Assembly: GCA_944320745.1 (NCBI GenBank)
Contig: CALUIN010000003.1
Span: 1-64,000 of the forward strand
Direction: 5' to 3'
DNA: 64,000 bases
From: an uncultured Alloprevotella sp.
GTDB lineage: Bacteria; Bacteroidota; Bacteroidia; Bacteroidales; Bacteroidaceae
Shown here: in pieces, positions 47,329-56,713 of the stretch
How positions within the stretch are numbered: the stretch's first letter is position 1
Layout: each line of letters opens with the position of its first letter
The notes under the pieces: model-generated
Database searches by the model: none
Told to the model about the DNA's origin: nothing
The model's input: the letters and a program-made list of their open reading frames with translations, nothing else
Program-made: the position numbers and the translations under genes

Positions 47329-47359
47329 TTGCATAAATGCAAACAAGTTTGTACATTTG
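47329..47359 (+). promoter_or_regulatory. argR promoter with overlapping palindromes
   Basis: TTG (47329-47331), exactly 20 bases, then TACATTTG (47352-47359) form a full promoter, 26 bases before the argR ATG. Two palindromes overlap it: TTGCAT-AA-ATGCAA (47329-47342) and CAAAC-AA-GTTTG (47340-47351). They are good candidates for ArgR operators that would shut the operon when arginine is plentiful. Confidence 0.65.
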
Positions 47360-47385
47360 CCGCAACTTTTGATAATCATACTGAA

Positions 47386-47865
47386 ATGAACGAGCGAACA
47401 CACCGACTGAATGCGCTTCGCGCCATCCTTACTGAAACGGAGGCGGAAAGCCAGGAATTCATCCGCAAAGAACTCTCGCGCCGGGGCTTCGACGTGACGC
47501 AGGCCACGCTCTCGCGCGACTTGCGCTCGCTGCGCGCGGCGAAGGTACTCGACGCCCGGGGCCACCGCTACATACTTCCGGACCACCCGCTTTACCGCCG
47601 CACGCCGTCGCCCACGCCGCTGGCGGACTACCATCACAACTATGGCTTCATCTCCATCAGCTTCTCGCACAACGTGGCCATCCTGCACACGCGGCCGGGA
47701 TATGCCGGCGGCCTGGCCTCGGACATAGACGCGCACCATCTGGCCCACGTAGCGGGCACACTGGCCGGCGACGACACCATCCTGCTCATCATGGCGGAAG
47801 AGGCCGCCCGCGAAGACGTCCTTGACGAACTGGGCTCCATCATCCCCGCCCTCAAGAAAAAATAA
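47386..47865 (+). CDS. argR: Arginine repressor
   Basis: A 159-residue arginine-responsive regulator. The N-terminal winged helix contains RKELSRRGFDVTQATLSRDLRSLRAAKV, the ArgR/AhrC signature. The C-terminal hexamerisation and arginine-binding domain has HNVAILHTRPGYAGGLASDID and GDDTILLIM. Length is standard. It is the first gene of the arginine operon and presumably controls it. The ATG at 47386 is supported by the promoter just upstream. Confidence 0.95.
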   Translation: MNERTHRLNALRAILTETEAESQEFIRKELSRRGFDVTQATLSRDLRSLRAAKVLDARGHRYILPDHPLYRRTPSPTPLADYHHNYGFISISFSHNVAILHTRPGYAGGLASDIDAHHLAHVAGTLAGDDTILLIMAEEAAREDVLDELGSIIPALKKK

Positions 47866-47949
47866 ATCCGGCCCGCACCGCTCCGCCCGACACCGAGGCA
47901 ACGCCCCGCAAGAGGCACGGCGGACACGCGGACCAACGAACTCAAGACC

Positions 47950-48594
47950 ATGGAAGATTACAACGACGGAATCAGAGTATTCGTAGCCGACGCCTCGCAC
48001 GAGAAGTACGTGGACACCATACTGCAAACCATCACGGACGCAGCGAAAGTGCGCGGCTCGGGTATCGCCTCGCGCACTCACGAGTACGTAGCGACCAAGA
48101 TGCGTGAGCGCAAGGCCATCCTGGCCCTTTACGGCGAGGAGTTCGCCGGCTTCTGCTACATCGAAAGCTGGGAAAACAAACACTACGTGGCTAACTCGGG
48201 CCTCATCGTCGTACCCAAGTTCCGCGGACACCACTTGGCCACGCGCATCAAGCGACTGGCCTTCTCGCTGAGCCGCCTGCGCTGGCCCAACGCCAAGCTC
48301 TTCGGCCTGACCAGCTCGGGCGCCGTGATGCGCATCAATACGGCACTGGGCTACGTGCCCGTGCCCTTCTCCGAGCTGACGCAGGACGACGAGTACTGGA
48401 AAGGCTGCGGCACGCCGGAAAACCCGTGCTGCATCAACTGCGACGTATTGGCCCGCACCGGACGCAAGTACTGCGTCTGCACAGGCATGCTCTACGACCC
48501 GGCGCGCCACCCCGGCGAGCCGCTCCCCGTAGAACTGCCCGAAGACGTAGTGAAGTTCGTCCTCGAAGCTGAAAAGAAAGAACGCAAATCCTAA
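47950..48594 (+). CDS. GNAT-family acyltransferase of the arginine operon (candidate glutamate N-acyltransferase)
   Basis: A 214-residue protein with a GNAT-type core: the acyl-CoA pyrophosphate loop region is VVPKFRGHHLATRIK at about 87-101. A cysteine-rich C-terminal part (CGTPENPCCINCDVL, then CVCTG) is unusual and may bind a metal. It sits between argR and argG, 11 bp before argG. Bacteroidota start arginine synthesis by acylating glutamate, and in Bacteroides the intermediates are N-succinylated, so this enzyme is a candidate for that first step. The reaction is inferred from context only. Confidence 0.72.
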   Translation: MEDYNDGIRVFVADASHEKYVDTILQTITDAAKVRGSGIASRTHEYVATKMRERKAILALYGEEFAGFCYIESWENKHYVANSGLIVVPKFRGHHLATRIKRLAFSLSRLRWPNAKLFGLTSSGAVMRINTALGYVPVPFSELTQDDEYWKGCGTPENPCCINCDVLARTGRKYCVCTGMLYDPARHPGEPLPVELPEDVVKFVLEAEKKERKS

Positions 48595-48605
48595 CCCCAA
48601 CCGAC

Positions 48606-49811
48606 ATGGCAAATAAGAAAGTAGTCGTGGCCTACAGTGGCGGACTGGACACCTCCTATACGGTGATGTACCTGGCCAAGGAAATGGGCTACGAAGTATA
48701 TGCCGCCTGCGCCAACACCGGCGGCTTCAGCGAGGCGCAGCTGCGCACGAACGAGGAGAACGCTTACCGCCTGGGCGCCACGAAGTACGTGACACTCGAC
48801 GTGACGCACGAGTACTACGAGAAGAGTCTCCGCTTCATGATCTACGGGAACGTGCTCCGCAACAACGTTTACCCTATCTCCGTCAGCTCGGAGCGTATCT
48901 TCCAGGGTATAGCCATCGCGCGCTACGCCAAGGAAATCGGGGCCGACGCCATAGCCCACGGCTCGACGGGCGCCGGCAACGACCAGGTGCGCTTCGACAT
49001 GACATTCCTCGTCATGTGCCCGGAAATGGAGATCATCACCCTGACGCGCGACCGCAACCTCTCGCGGCAGGAGGAAGTGGACTTCCTGAACCGCCACGGC
49101 TTCAAGGCGGACTTCGCCAAGCTGAAGTACAGCTACAACGTAGGCCTGTGGGGCACAAGCATTTGCGGCGGCGAAATCCTTGACTCCAAGGAAGGGCTGC
49201 CCGAGACGGCCTACCTCAAGCAAGTGACCAAGGAAGGGACGGAACGGCTGGAACTGACCTTCGAAAAGGGCGAGCTGAAAGCCATCAACGGCCAGCGCTA
49301 CGACGACCCTATCGCCGCCATCCGCAAGGTAGAGGAAATCGGCGCCCCCTACGGCATCGGCCGCGACATGCACGTCGGCGACACCATCATCGGCATCAAG
49401 GGGCGCGTGGGATTTGAAGCCGCAGCCCCGATGCTTATCATCGGCGCCCACAGGTTTCTGGAGAAGTACACCCTCTCCAAGTGGCAGCAGTACTGGAAAG
49501 ACCAGGTGGCCAACTGGTACGGCATGTTCCTCCACGAGAGCCAGTATCTCGAGCCCGTGATGCGGGACATCGAGGCCATGCTTGAGACCTCGCAGCGCCA
49601 CGTCAACGGGACCGTCATCCTCGAACTGCGACCGCTCGGCTTCAGCACGGTCGGCGTGGACAGCCCCGACGACCTGGTGAAAACGAAATTCGGCGAATAC
49701 GGCGAGACCCAGAAGGGCTGGACAGCGGACGATGCCAAGGGATTCATCAAAGTGCTCTCCACGCCGCTGCGCGTGTTCTACGCCAACCACCCCGAGGACG
49801 ACAACGTATGA
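48606..49811 (+). CDS. argG: Argininosuccinate synthase
   Basis: A 401-residue enzyme that condenses citrulline with aspartate using ATP. The ATP-binding motif AYSGGLDTS is at residues 9-17, and HGSTGAGNDQVRF is the conserved citrulline/aspartate region. Length and motifs are complete. It lies 11 bp after the GNAT gene and 34 bp before argC, in the middle of the arginine operon. Confidence 0.96.
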   Translation: MANKKVVVAYSGGLDTSYTVMYLAKEMGYEVYAACANTGGFSEAQLRTNEENAYRLGATKYVTLDVTHEYYEKSLRFMIYGNVLRNNVYPISVSSERIFQGIAIARYAKEIGADAIAHGSTGAGNDQVRFDMTFLVMCPEMEIITLTRDRNLSRQEEVDFLNRHGFKADFAKLKYSYNVGLWGTSICGGEILDSKEGLPETAYLKQVTKEGTERLELTFEKGELKAINGQRYDDPIAAIRKVEEIGAPYGIGRDMHVGDTIIGIKGRVGFEAAAPMLIIGAHRFLEKYTLSKWQQYWKDQVANWYGMFLHESQYLEPVMRDIEAMLETSQRHVNGTVILELRPLGFSTVGVDSPDDLVKTKFGEYGETQKGWTADDAKGFIKVLSTPLRVFYANHPEDDNV

Positions 49812-49845
49812 CCCCTCTGCGACCAACCTCCACACTTATCCAAGC

Positions 49846-50814
49846 ATGATCAGAATAGGCATCATCGGCGGGGCGGGCTACACCGCGGGCGAACTGTGCC
49901 GGCTGCTGCTCAATCACCCCGAGGCCGAAATCATATTCATCAACAGCGAGAGCAACGCGGGCAACCTCGTGGCCGACGTCCATGAGGGACTCTACGGCGA
50001 GACCGACCTGCGCTTCACCGACCAGCTGCCCTTCGACGAAGTGGACGTGGTATTCTTCTGCTTCGGTCACGGCAAGAGCACGCAGTTCCTGGCCGAGCAC
50101 TACGTCCCCGCCGACGTCCGCATCATCGACCTGGCCCAGGACTTCCGCCTGGCCTCGGACGACAACGACTACGTCTATGGCCTGCCCGAGCTCAACAGGG
50201 CGCGCCTCACGGGGGCCTGCCACGTGGCCAACCCGGGCTGCTTCGCCACGTGCATCCAGCTGGGGCTCCTTCCCCTGGCCGCGGCCGGCCTGCTCGAGGG
50301 CGACATCGCCGTGAACGCCATCACCGGATCGACCGGCGCCGGCGTGAAGCCCTCGCCCACGACCCACTTCTCCTGGCGCACGGGCAACATGAGCATCTAC
50401 AAGGCCTTCGAGCACCAGCACGTCCCCGAGATCGTCCAGTCGCTCCGCCAGCTGCAGCCCTCCTTCAGCGGCTCGGTGGAGTTCATCCCCTATCGCGGCG
50501 ACTTCGCCCGCGGCATCTTCGCCACCGAAGTGGTGCGCTGCGACCTGCCCGCCGACGATGTGGCACAGCTCTACCGCGACTTCTACAGCGAGGCCCCCTT
50601 CACCCACTACTCCGAACGGCCCGTGGACCTGAAGCAAGTGGTCAACACGAACAAGTGCCTCATCCACACCGAGCGCCATGCCGACAAGCTCCTCGTCACC
50701 GCCTGCATCGACAACCTGCTCAAGGGCGCGTCCGGACAGGCCGTGCAGAACATGAACCTCATGTTCGACCTGGAGGAGACGGCGGGCCTGCGCCTCAAGC
50801 CCATCGCTTTCTGA
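49846..50814 (+). CDS. argC: N-acyl-gamma-glutamyl-phosphate reductase
   Basis: A 322-residue NADPH-dependent reductase in ornithine/arginine synthesis. The N-terminal Rossmann motif is GIIGGAGYTAGEL. The catalytic Cys132 lies in ANPGCFAT, and the GSTGAG segment after it is conserved. The ATG at 49846 gives the expected MIRIGIIGG start; the longer frame upstream shadows argG. In this phylum the substrate may be the N-succinyl rather than N-acetyl form. Confidence 0.95.
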   Translation: MIRIGIIGGAGYTAGELCRLLLNHPEAEIIFINSESNAGNLVADVHEGLYGETDLRFTDQLPFDEVDVVFFCFGHGKSTQFLAEHYVPADVRIIDLAQDFRLASDDNDYVYGLPELNRARLTGACHVANPGCFATCIQLGLLPLAAAGLLEGDIAVNAITGSTGAGVKPSPTTHFSWRTGNMSIYKAFEHQHVPEIVQSLRQLQPSFSGSVEFIPYRGDFARGIFATEVVRCDLPADDVAQLYRDFYSEAPFTHYSERPVDLKQVVNTNKCLIHTERHADKLLVTACIDNLLKGASGQAVQNMNLMFDLEETAGLRLKPIAF

Positions 50815-50837
50815 CAACCCACCATACTGCTCTGCGC

Positions 50838-51971
50838 ATGAACCTCTACCCTGTCTACCCCCTCTTCGACATTGACATTGTCAAGGGGCGCGGCTGCCGC
50901 GTCTGGGACGACGCGGGCCGCGAATACCTCGACCTTTACGGCGGGCACGCCGTCATCAGCATCGGCCACTGCCACCCGCACTACGTCGAGGCCATCAGCC
51001 GCCAGGCCGGGCGCCTCGGCTTCTACTCCAACTCCGTGGTGAACGACCTGCAGACGCGCCTGGCCGAGCGCCTCGGCCCCGCCTGCGGCTACGACGACTA
51101 CCGCCTTTTCCTGGTCAACTCCGGCGCCGAGGCCAACGAGAACGCCTTGAAGCTGGCCTCCTTCCACACGGGCCGGCGCCGCATCCTGGCCGCGCGGCAG
51201 GCCTTCCACGGCCGCACGTCGCTGGCCGTAGAGGCCACGGACAATCCCCGCATCGCGGCCCCCGTGAACCAGGGCGGGCACGTGACGTTCCTGCCGCTCA
51301 ACGACCTGGCTGCCTTCGAGGCCGAACTGGCCAAGGGCGACGTGGCCGCCGTCATCGTGGAAGCCATACAGGGCGTCGGCGGCATCCGCCTGGCCACGCC
51401 GGACTTCATGCAGGGCCTGCGGCGCGCCTGCGACGCCGCGTCGGCCGTGCTCATCTGCGACGAGATACAGTGCGGATACGGCCGCAGCGGCCGCTTCTTC
51501 GCCCACCAGCACCTCGGCGTGAAGCCGGACCTCATCACCTGCGCCAAGGGCATAGGCAACGGCTTCCCCATGGGCGCCGTGCTCATCGGCCCGCAGTTTG
51601 AAGCCGTCTACGGACAGCTCGGCACCACCTTCGGCGGCAACCACCTGGCCTGCGCCGCCGCGCTCGCCGTGCTGGACGTCATCGAGGAGGAACACCTCGT
51701 GGAGAACGCGGCCCGCACGGGCGACTACCTGCTCGCCCGACTCCGCGAGACAGCCGCGGCACACGCCGACATCACCGACGTGCGCGGCCGCGGACTCATG
51801 ATCGGCGTGGAGTTCAGCCGCCCCGTCAAGGAGCTGCGCCAGCGCCTCGTCTTCGACGAACACGTGTTCACCGGCGCGGCCTCGACCAACATCCTGCGCC
51901 TCCTGCCGCCGCTCTGCCTCAGCCTGGCCGAGGCGGACGAGTTCATGGAGCGCCTGGAGCGCGTGCTCTGA
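50838..51971 (+). CDS. argD: Acylornithine aminotransferase
   Basis: A 377-residue class III PLP-dependent aminotransferase that converts N-acyl-glutamate semialdehyde to N-acylornithine. PLP contacts are seen as NSGAEANENALKLA, the DEIQCGYGRSG stretch, and the Schiff-base Lys237 in CAKGIGNGFP. It follows argC by 23 bp and ends the operon. The remaining steps (argB, argF', argH) are not in this window. Confidence 0.93.
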   Translation: MNLYPVYPLFDIDIVKGRGCRVWDDAGREYLDLYGGHAVISIGHCHPHYVEAISRQAGRLGFYSNSVVNDLQTRLAERLGPACGYDDYRLFLVNSGAEANENALKLASFHTGRRRILAARQAFHGRTSLAVEATDNPRIAAPVNQGGHVTFLPLNDLAAFEAELAKGDVAAVIVEAIQGVGGIRLATPDFMQGLRRACDAASAVLICDEIQCGYGRSGRFFAHQHLGVKPDLITCAKGIGNGFPMGAVLIGPQFEAVYGQLGTTFGGNHLACAAALAVLDVIEEEHLVENAARTGDYLLARLRETAAAHADITDVRGRGLMIGVEFSRPVKELRQRLVFDEHVFTGAASTNILRLLPPLCLSLAEADEFMERLERVL

Positions 51972-52011
51972 CCGCCGCCCTGCGGCGCACGGACGCGCCC
52001 GCGGCAAGCGG

Positions 52012-52060
52012 AAAAAACATTGTCCCCCGCGGACTGGTGCGTGCCAGTCCGCGGGGGACA
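52012..52060. terminator. Terminator between argD and tetR
   Basis: A perfect 17-bp stem (52021-52037 with 52044-52060) with a 6-base loop. On the minus strand it is followed by a T-run (52012-52017), so it is a good terminator for tetR. On the plus strand it closes the arginine operon without a strong T-run. Confidence 0.85.
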
Positions 52061-52148
52061 AACGTTTGCGGCCCTCCGCGCAGCCGCCCCGCCGACGCGG
52101 CGCGCCGCCGGCTTTGGGGAAAATCCTGCACGGCCAAGGCGCGCAGGA

Positions 52149-52210
52149 ACCGGGCTTAGCCCCGTAAGCACGCGCCTTAGCCCCGTAAAAACTCGGCTAA
52201 GGCGCGTGCC
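52149..52210. repeat. 21-bp phased repeat cluster N
   Basis: Cores at 52155 and 52176 (CTTAG) and 52197 (CTAAG) are 21 bp apart, between the convergent argD and tetR genes. Confidence 0.9.
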
Positions 52211-52218
52211 CGCGGGAA

Positions 52219-52875
52219 TTATCCGGCGGCGGGCGCGCCGTCGCCGGGCTCGTAGCGCTTCAGGAAGTCGTCAATCAGGGCGATGCCCTTCACCGTGGCG
52301 CAACCGCGCACGATGACCAGCGCCGTGTTGACGAACAGCTGGACAAAGGTGTACTTGCCGTGCGCCCATCCGGAGAAAATTTTCTCCAGCTGCACGCCCA
52401 GGATGTCGTAGACCACGTCGTAGTCCACCTCGCTGCGGAAGTATCCCTGCTCCACGCCGCGCTCGAAGAAGGCGACGGCGCTGGCGCGGTCCGCCGCGCG
52501 GCGGGCCATGACAAACTCCTGGACGCGCGGATAGGCCATGATGTCCGTCACGTAAGCGGTCTGCACCCCTTCGAGGCTACGCAGACGCATGTCGAACTCG
52601 TTGAGAATGACTTCGAGCACGTTGTCCGACCGCTCTATCACGGCGGCCAGCCGCGCGCGCGCCTCGTCGTCCTCGTGGCGGACACAGGCCAGGAGCAGGT
52701 CCTCCTTGTCCGCAAACAGCTGATACAGCGTGCGCTTCGACATCTGCAAGGCGCGGGCTATATCGTCCATGGTCACGCTCTTCACCCCCTGCCTGCCGAA
52801 GAGCCCGAGGGACACGCCGATGACCCTCTCCTTAATCTGTTCGCGCGTGAGCGCGGACGCAGCGTTCCGTTTCAT
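52219..52875 (-). CDS. TetR-family transcriptional regulator
   Basis: A 218-residue repressor-type protein. The N-terminal helix-turn-helix lies at about 20-60 (FGRQGVKSVTMDDIARALQMSKRTLYQLFADKEDLL). The C-terminal domain, which would bind a ligand, is not characteristic. The ATG at 52875 was chosen because the -7 box at 52900-52907 overlaps a TTG start of the longer frame. It is divergent from the small barrel gene, and a dyad lies just upstream of its promoter, so it probably controls itself and perhaps its neighbour. Confidence 0.88.
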   Translation of the reverse strand: MKRNAASALTREQIKERVIGVSLGLFGRQGVKSVTMDDIARALQMSKRTLYQLFADKEDLLLACVRHEDDEARARLAAVIERSDNVLEVILNEFDMRLRSLEGVQTAYVTDIMAYPRVQEFVMARRAADRASAVAFFERGVEQGYFRSEVDYDVVYDILGVQLEKIFSGWAHGKYTFVQLFVNTALVIVRGCATVKGIALIDDFLKRYEPGDGAPAAG

Positions 52876-52899
52876 AAGCCGACTGTACTTTTTCACCGT

Positions 52900-52941
52900 C
52901 AAAGTTACGAAGAAAAACTTTTCCGTGAAAATAGTTTTTCT
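52900..52941 (-). promoter_or_regulatory. tetR -7 box and upstream dyad
   Basis: TAACTTTG on the minus strand is at 52900-52907. Directly upstream, an imperfect palindrome of about 31 bases (52911-52941) has AGAAAAACT/AGTTTTTCT outer arms and TTTC/GAAA inner arms. This is the expected place and form for an autoregulatory operator. A separate hairpin (52951-52959 with 52974-52982) lies further into the gap. Confidence 0.6.
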
Positions 52942-53080
52942 CGCAAAGTAGCCTTTTCCAGGCTCCCGGGCCCGGAAAAGGCCCCCGCGCCGGCCCGAGA
53001 GCAGGCGGCAGGGCCGGCAATGGAGCAGCCGCTTAATGTTTTTTGGCAGAAAATCGGCGCGCCGTGCGAAAAGAAAGATA

Positions 53081-53088
53081 TACCTTTG
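53081..53088 (+). promoter_or_regulatory. -7 box of the small barrel gene
   Basis: TACCTTTG lies 30 bases before the ATG at 53118. Confidence 0.6.
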
Positions 53089-53117
53089 CCAGAAATCACT
53101 TTCATAAGACTACGGTT

Positions 53118-53603
53118 ATGAAGAAACTCATCCTCTCCGCCCTCCTTGCCTTGATCGCAACGGTGGGTTACGCCCAGCGCACGCCCCACGCCATCGGCGT
53201 TCACTTCGGCGGCGCCACGATGGACGTAGAATACCAATATCACTTCAACAACAAGAACTTCCTCGACGTCACCGTAGGCCTCTTCGACCTGGACGACGGC
53301 TTCTGCGCACAGGGCGTCTACAACTGGAACATCCGCCAGTGGGCAGACTGGACGCCGCGCTTCGGCACGTGGAAGTTCTGGGGCGGCGTGGGTGCCGGCA
53401 TCGGCTTCTACGACCACGGGAAGCACGACGGCATGATCCTCGGCCCGGTGGGCACGCTCGGCTTCGGCTTCACGCTGAAGGTCATCCCGCTCACCTTCGG
53501 CCTGGACTACCGCCCGATGGTGGCCATGACCATCGGCGACGACTTCGACATAGTGGACTCCGGATTCAAGAACATCGGCGTCACACTGACTTACCGCTTC
53601 TGA
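53118..53603 (+). CDS. Small outer-membrane beta-barrel protein
   Basis: A 161-residue exported protein with signal peptide (about 1-19, ending GYAQ). The mature chain of about 140 residues alternates polar and hydrophobic residues (VEYQYHF, LDVTVGLFDLDD, FWGGVGAGIGFY, LTFGLDYRP) and ends in aromatic Phe after VTLTYRF, as small eight-strand outer-membrane barrels do. It is divergent from the tetR-type gene. No specific function can be assigned. The ATG at 53118 is fixed by the promoter and signal peptide. Confidence 0.8.
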   Translation: MKKLILSALLALIATVGYAQRTPHAIGVHFGGATMDVEYQYHFNNKNFLDVTVGLFDLDDGFCAQGVYNWNIRQWADWTPRFGTWKFWGGVGAGIGFYDHGKHDGMILGPVGTLGFGFTLKVIPLTFGLDYRPMVAMTIGDDFDIVDSGFKNIGVTLTYRF

Positions 53604-53632
53604 CCCTCCGCCCCCACGGCGGAACTCCCAGC

Positions 53633-53680
53633 CCCGGAAAGGGCGCGCCGCATCAAGGACGGAGACGCGCCCTTTCCGGG
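53633..53680. terminator. Hairpin after the barrel gene
   Basis: A perfect 15-bp stem (53633-53647 with 53666-53680), 29 bases after the stop. No T-run follows. Confidence 0.65.
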
Positions 53681-53763
53681 CGTGGGCATGACGGCGCACC
53701 GCCGCTCCCCGCGCCCGCCTCTCTCCTCGTCACTCAGAACAAAGACTATACACAACTACGACT

Positions 53764-56052
53764 ATGGTAAAAATCACCAAGGAAGCTGCCTTGCTCTACC
53801 ACTCCCAGGGCAAGCCGGGGAAAATAGAAGTTGTCCCCACCAAGCCCTACCGCACCCAGACCGACCTCTCGCTCGCCTACTCCCCGGGCGTGGCCGAACC
53901 GTGCCTCGAGATTCAGAAGAATCCCCACGACGCCTACAAGTACACGAACAAGGGGAACCTGGTCGCCGTCATCTCAAACGGCACCGCCGTGCTCGGACTG
54001 GGCGACATCGGAGCCATGAGCGGCAAACCCGTCATGGAGGGCAAGAGCCTCCTGTTCAAGATCTATGCCGCCGTGGACGCTTTCGACATCGAGGTCAACG
54101 AGAAAGAGCCCGACAAGTTTATTGAAGCGGTCAAGGCCATCGCTCCCACCTTCGGCGGCATCAACCTGGAGGACATCAAAGCCCCGGAGTGCTTCGAAAT
54201 CGAACGGAGACTGAAGGAAGAACTCGACATCCCCGTGATGCACGACGACCAGCACGGCACCGCCATCATATCCGCCGCCGGCCTGATCAACGCCCTCGAA
54301 GTGGCGGGCAAGAAGATCGAGAACGCCAGAATCGTAGTGAACGGCGCGGGGGCGGCCGCCATCTCCTGCACCCGCCTCTACTGCTCCTTCGGCGCACGCA
54401 AGGAGAACATCATCATGCTCGACTCGAAAGGAGTCATCACCGCCGACCGCGCCAACCTGACCGAACAGAAACGCGAATTTGCCACGACGCGCACCGACCT
54501 GCACACCCTGGCCGAAGCCATAAAGGGGGCCGACGTGTTCATAGGCCTCTCGAAAGGCAACATACTGACCAAGGACATGGTCCGCTCCATGGCCGACAGA
54601 CCCATTATCTTCGCCCTGGCCAACCCCGTCCCCGAAATCTCCTACGAAGACGCCAAGGACGCTCGCCCCGACGTGCTGATGAGCACCGGACGCACCGACT
54701 ATCCGAACCAAATCAACAACGTCATCGGCTTTCCCTACATCTTCCGCGGCGCACTCGACACAGCCGCCAAGGCTATCAACGAGGAAATGAAGATGGCAGC
54801 CGCGCGCGCCATCGCCGAACTGGCGCGCCGCCCGGTGCCTGACATCGTGAACCGCGCCTATCACGTGCGCAACTTCACCTTTGGCCCCGACTACTTCATC
54901 CCCAAGCCCGTCGACCCGCGCCTCATCACGGAAGTCTCCATGGCCGTGGCGAAGGCTGCCATCGAGAGCGGCGTCGCCCGTAAAGAGATCACAGACTGGA
55001 AGGCTTACCGCCAGCACCTGCGCGAACTGATGGGCCAGGAAAGCAAATTCACCCAGAACCTCTACGACACGGCCCGCCTCTCACCCAAACGCGTCGTCTT
55101 CGCCGAAGGCACGCACCCCACGATGCTCGAAGCGGCCATCCGCGCCAAGGAAGAAGGCATCTGCCACCCCGTCCTGCTCGGCAACGACGTAGCCATACGC
55201 CGCATGGCAGCCGAAATGGAGCTGAACCTCGAGGGCGTGGACGTCATCAACCTGCGCGACGACGCCCAGAACGAGCGCCGCATGCACTACGCCCGCATCC
55301 TGGCCGAAAAGAAGCAGCGCGAGGGCTACACCCTCCAGGAAGCCGTCGACAAAATGTACGAACGCAACTACTTCGGAATGATGATGGTGGAGACGGGCGA
55401 CGCCGACGCCTTCATCACAGGCCTCTACACCAAGTACTCCAACACCATAAAGGTGGCCAAGGAGGTCATAGGCATCAAGCCCGGCTACCGCCACTTCGGG
55501 ACCATGCACCTCATCAACTCGAAGAAGGGCGTATTCTTCATCGCCGACACCCTCATCAACCGTCACCCGGACACCGAGGCGCTCTTCGACATCGCCAAGC
55601 TAAGCGCATCGACCGTACGCTTCTTCAACCGCACACCGGTCATCGCCATGCTCTCTTACTCCAACTTCGGCACGGACTCCATCGGCAGCCCCGCCGCCGT
55701 GCACGAGGTCGTAGCGCGAATGCAGGAAGCCTATCCCGACCTGGCCATCGACGGCGAAATGCAGGTCAACTTTGCCCTCGACAAGGAACTGCGCGACGAG
55801 AAATACCCCTTCACGCGGCTCAAGGGCATGGACGTGAACACGCTCGTATTCCCCAACCTCACCTCCGCTAACGCCTCCTACAAGATGCTGAAGCTCATGG
55901 CCGAGGAAATAGAGGTCGTAGGCCCCATCCAAATGGGACTGAACAAGCCGATTCACTTCACAGACTTCGAAAGCAGCGTGCGCGACATCGTGAACGTCAC
56001 GGCCGTCGCCGTAATCGATGCCATCGTGCAGGAGAAAATCGACGCGCAGTAA
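53764..56052 (+). CDS. maeB: NADP-dependent malic enzyme with phosphotransacetylase-like domain
   Basis: A 762-residue enzyme converting malate to pyruvate and CO2 with NADP. The malic domain occupies about 1-160 ([30 protein letters not shown]) and the NAD-binding domain about 165-420 ([11 protein letters not shown]). The C-terminal ~330 residues resemble phosphate acetyltransferase ([15 protein letters not shown], then [12 protein letters not shown]), as in other MaeB-type hybrids, where that part is thought to be regulatory. No neighbour is functionally linked. Confidence 0.95.
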   Translation: MVKITKEAALLYHSQGKPGKIEVVPTKPYRTQTDLSLAYSPGVAEPCLEIQKNPHDAYKYTNKGNLVAVISNGTAVLGLGDIGAMSGKPVMEGKSLLFKIYAAVDAFDIEVNEKEPDKFIEAVKAIAPTFGGINLEDIKAPECFEIERRLKEELDIPVMHDDQHGTAIISAAGLINALEVAGKKIENARIVVNGAGAAAISCTRLYCSFGARKENIIMLDSKGVITADRANLTEQKREFATTRTDLHTLAEAIKGADVFIGLSKGNILTKDMVRSMADRPIIFALANPVPEISYEDAKDARPDVLMSTGRTDYPNQINNVIGFPYIFRGALDTAAKAINEEMKMAAARAIAELARRPVPDIVNRAYHVRNFTFGPDYFIPKPVDPRLITEVSMAVAKAAIESGVARKEITDWKAYRQHLRELMGQESKFTQNLYDTARLSPKRVVFAEGTHPTMLEAAIRAKEEGICHPVLLGNDVAIRRMAAEMELNLEGVDVINLRDDAQNERRMHYARILAEKKQREGYTLQEAVDKMYERNYFGMMMVETGDADAFITGLYTKYSNTIKVAKEVIGIKPGYRHFGTMHLINSKKGVFFIADTLINRHPDTEALFDIAKLSASTVRFFNRTPVIAMLSYSNFGTDSIGSPAAVHEVVARMQEAYPDLAIDGEMQVNFALDKELRDEKYPFTRLKGMDVNTLVFPNLTSANASYKMLKLMAEEIEVVGPIQMGLNKPIHFTDFESSVRDIVNVTAVAVIDAIVQEKIDAQ

Positions 56053-56143
56053 AGCCCGCCGCCCCGCCGCATAGTACCACTCGGCCAGTACGCCCGGACT
56101 CCCCCGCGGAGCACCGGCCGTACCGGTCTTCTCATTCACCGCC

Positions 56144-56713
56144 ATGTGCCATCTGCTCCCCCTGCCCCGCACCGGCCCGCAGGCCGGCGCGCTCCTTGTC
56201 CGCCGCTACGCCTCGCCCTGCGGCGAGCTGCTGCTCGGCGCAGCGGGCGGCCGCCTGCTGCTATCGGACTGGACCGCCAGCCGGCGCCACGCCGCCAACC
56301 TCCGCCGCCTGGGGCGCCACCCGCTACCCGCCGCCAAGGAGGCCGACGCCGCCGTGCTCCGCGCCGCCGCCGGGCAGCTCGACGCCTACTTCGCCGGGCG
56401 GCTGCACGCCTTCAGCCTGCCGCTGCTCCTCGTCGGCACGCCCTTCCAGCGCGCCGTATGGGAGGCCCTCGCCGCCACGCCCTACGCCGCCACAACGACC
56501 TACGCCGCCCTGGCACGCTCGCTGGGCCGGCCCACGGCCACACGCGCCGTGGCTGCTGCCGTAGGGTCCAACCCCATCGCCCCCATGCTGCCCTGCCACC
56601 GCATCGTGGGAAGCGACGGCAACCTCACCGGATACGCCGGCGGGCTGACGGCAAAAGCCTTTCTGCTCGGTCTGGAGCGGTGCCACGCCGCGCCCCCGGC
56701 CGGCGCCCGCTGA
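56144..56713 (+). CDS. ogt: Methylated-DNA--protein-cysteine methyltransferase
   Basis: A 189-residue suicide repair protein that removes O6-methyl groups from guanine. The active-site Cys151 is in LPCHRIVGSDGNLTGYAGG, and PFQRAVWEAL with YAALAR form the DNA-binding helix-turn-helix region. The N-terminal domain is degenerate, as usual. It is very rich in Ala and Arg. It starts 91 bp after maeB without an obvious promoter. Confidence 0.92.
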   Translation: MCHLLPLPRTGPQAGALLVRRYASPCGELLLGAAGGRLLLSDWTASRRHAANLRRLGRHPLPAAKEADAAVLRAAAGQLDAYFAGRLHAFSLPLLLVGTPFQRAVWEALAATPYAATTTYAALARSLGRPTATRAVAAAVGSNPIAPMLPCHRIVGSDGNLTGYAGGLTAKAFLLGLERCHAAPPAGAR

